Assembly: GCA_016711705.1 (NCBI GenBank)
Contig: JADJSK010000013.1
Coordinates: 62,001 to 126,000 of the forward strand
Length of the DNA stretch: 64,000 bases
Direction of reading: 5' to 3'
Source: Candidatus Brachybacter algidus
GTDB taxonomy: Bacteria > Bacteroidota > Bacteroidia > Chitinophagales > Saprospiraceae
The position numbers were made by a program, and so were the translations under genes. Under the pieces are notes generated by a model. It was given only the letters and a program-made list of their open reading frames with translations, made no database searches and was not told where the DNA came from. Shown one piece after another: positions 63,116 to 64,000 of the stretch (its first letter is position 1; the number at the start of each line of letters is the position of its first letter).

Positions 63116-64000
63116 ATGTCATTGTGGCTTGTAATTGTACCGTTTTTATTTAGCATACTTTTCTTTGTTTACAAGGGAAGCGGTGCTAAATTACTGGCAT
63201 TAATAGCCTCTCTGATTTTGATGGGCATCACCGGATATGCTGCTTCGACAATGGCAGGTGACGGCATGATGCAGCATATGGTAGATTATCCATGGATAAC
63301 AGATCCAATGATCTCCTTCAAACTAGGCATCGATGGCATGAGTATCATTTTATTGATGCTTTCTGCAGTAGTCTTGCCAATAATTATCCTTAGTACTTTT
63401 GACAAACCATTTTCTACAGGAACCAATCTTTATGCACTGATCTTTTTGATGATTGGAAGCATGAATGGTGTATTTATGGCGCTGGATGGATTGATATTCT
63501 ATATCTTCTGGGAAATGGCATTGATTCCGATCTACTTCATCTGTGCGATGTGGGGTGGTCAGAATAGAATCAATATCACGATCAAATTTTTCATATACAC
63601 CTTCGTGGGTTCACTATTCATGTTGGTTTCTTTGATCTATTTATATCTTAAAACACCTGTTCCGCATAGTTTCAGCATTGATGCTTTGATGTCCGTGGCA
63701 TTAAGTGGTGGTGAAGCTAGCCTGGTTTTCCTTGGATTATTTCTTGCCTTTGCGGTCAAAATGCCAGTCTTCCCTTTCCATTCATGGCAACCGGATACCT
63801 ATACGGTTTCACCGGTGGTGGGTTCTATGTTGTTGAGTGGTATAATGCTCAAGATGGGTACATTTGGCGCAGTGCGTTGGATGATGGGATTGGCTCCTGA
63901 AGGCATGGTGCAATGGCAGATGACACTAATTGTGTTAGCTGCTATCGGTATCGTCTATGGAGCTGTCATCGCTATCAGGCAAAATGATATCAAACGAGTG
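63116..64000 (+). CDS. nuoM: NADH-quinone oxidoreductase subunit M, 5' part (runs off the window)
   Basis: From ATG at 63116 the frame stays open for 295 codons to the window edge. It encodes the antiporter-like NuoM: IFYIFWEMALIPIYFICAMW has the conserved WE motif, and FAVKMPVFPFHSWQPDTYT the Lys-containing motif of the second channel. About 200 more residues should follow. Because nuoI-J-K-L-M are contiguous, nuoN is expected next. Confidence 0.92.
   Translation, partial: MSLWLVIVPFLFSILFFVYKGSGAKLLALIASLILMGITGYAASTMAGDGMMQHMVDYPWITDPMISFKLGIDGMSIILLMLSAVVLPIIILSTFDKPFSTGTNLYALIFLMIGSMNGVFMALDGLIFYIFWEMALIPIYFICAMWGGQNRINITIKFFIYTFVGSLFMLVSLIYLYLKTPVPHSFSIDALMSVALSGGEASLVFLGLFLAFAVKMPVFPFHSWQPDTYTVSPVVGSMLLSGIMLKMGTFGAVRWMMGLAPEGMVQWQMTLIVLAAIGIVYGAVIAIRQNDIKRV

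Noticed and set aside
1..64000. tRNA, rRNA or riboswitch genes
   Set aside because: I looked for cloverleaf-like T-arm sequences and conserved RNA cores in intergenic DNA and found none convincing; a dedicated search could still find one.

Overview
The window comes from a member of the Bacteroidota, most likely a Saprospiria- or Chitinophagia-like lineage. Evidence: AT-rich DNA, very few Shine-Dalgarno sites, promoters of the TTTG-N19-TAnnTTTG type, many secreted proteins with type IX secretion (T9SS) C-terminal sorting domains, SprB repeats, DUF2723, DUF6702 and GH144 proteins, and a FucP-type sugar transporter beside a ROK kinase. I saw no rRNA, tRNA, CRISPR array or prophage.

Layout. (1) 1-3227: a probable zinc-uptake module, with a Fur/Zur-type regulator diverging from a TonB-dependent receptor and a lipoprotein, and two palindromes in the shared promoter. 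(2) 3540-9419: a co-directional run of DUF2723 membrane glycosyltransferase, rpiB, an M28 peptidase and tsaB. (3) 9647-16846: two ArsR-type regulators, the 2-oxoglutarate dehydrogenase E2 subunit, two paralogous small secreted proteins in long intergenic DNA, nadD, and dnaN with a single-base frameshift. (4) 17033-31086: carbohydrate genes (ROK kinase, sugar transporter, two GH144 enzymes, a GH3 beta-glucosidase) interleaved with a MATE pump and two T9SS Ycf48-like proteins, one frameshifted. I read the sugar genes as a probable beta-1,2-glucan pathway. (5) 31093-34160: RNase HII, photolyase, a glyoxalase-fold protein and ribosome recycling factor. (6) 34955-42746: a DUF5691-like/MoxR pair, two choice-of-anchor-B proteins, a dienelactone hydrolase and an outer-membrane barrel. 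(7) 42930-52971: an overlapping operon of a TMTC-like glycosyltransferase, a NagZ/serine-amidase fusion and a DUF6702 protein, then an S41 protease and a large SprB-repeat protein. (8) 53643-58488: an IS-rich zone with two different IS256-type elements, both with broken transposases, a lipoprotein between them and a small coiled-coil ORF. (9) 58540-64000: a DUF421 protein and the distal half of the complex I operon (nuoI-J-K-L-M), which runs off the window.

Two themes stand out. Intergenic DNA is crowded with small repeats: 7-bp-period arrays, dispersed hairpins, GGTGCGCTGCACC palindromes and a duplicated cassette that encodes a 33-residue ORF in one copy. Most frameshifts (dnaN and both transposases) are one-base changes, mostly in homopolymer runs, so sequencing error has to be excluded before reading them as biology. 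Five tandem or near-tandem paralogue pairs suggest frequent local duplication.
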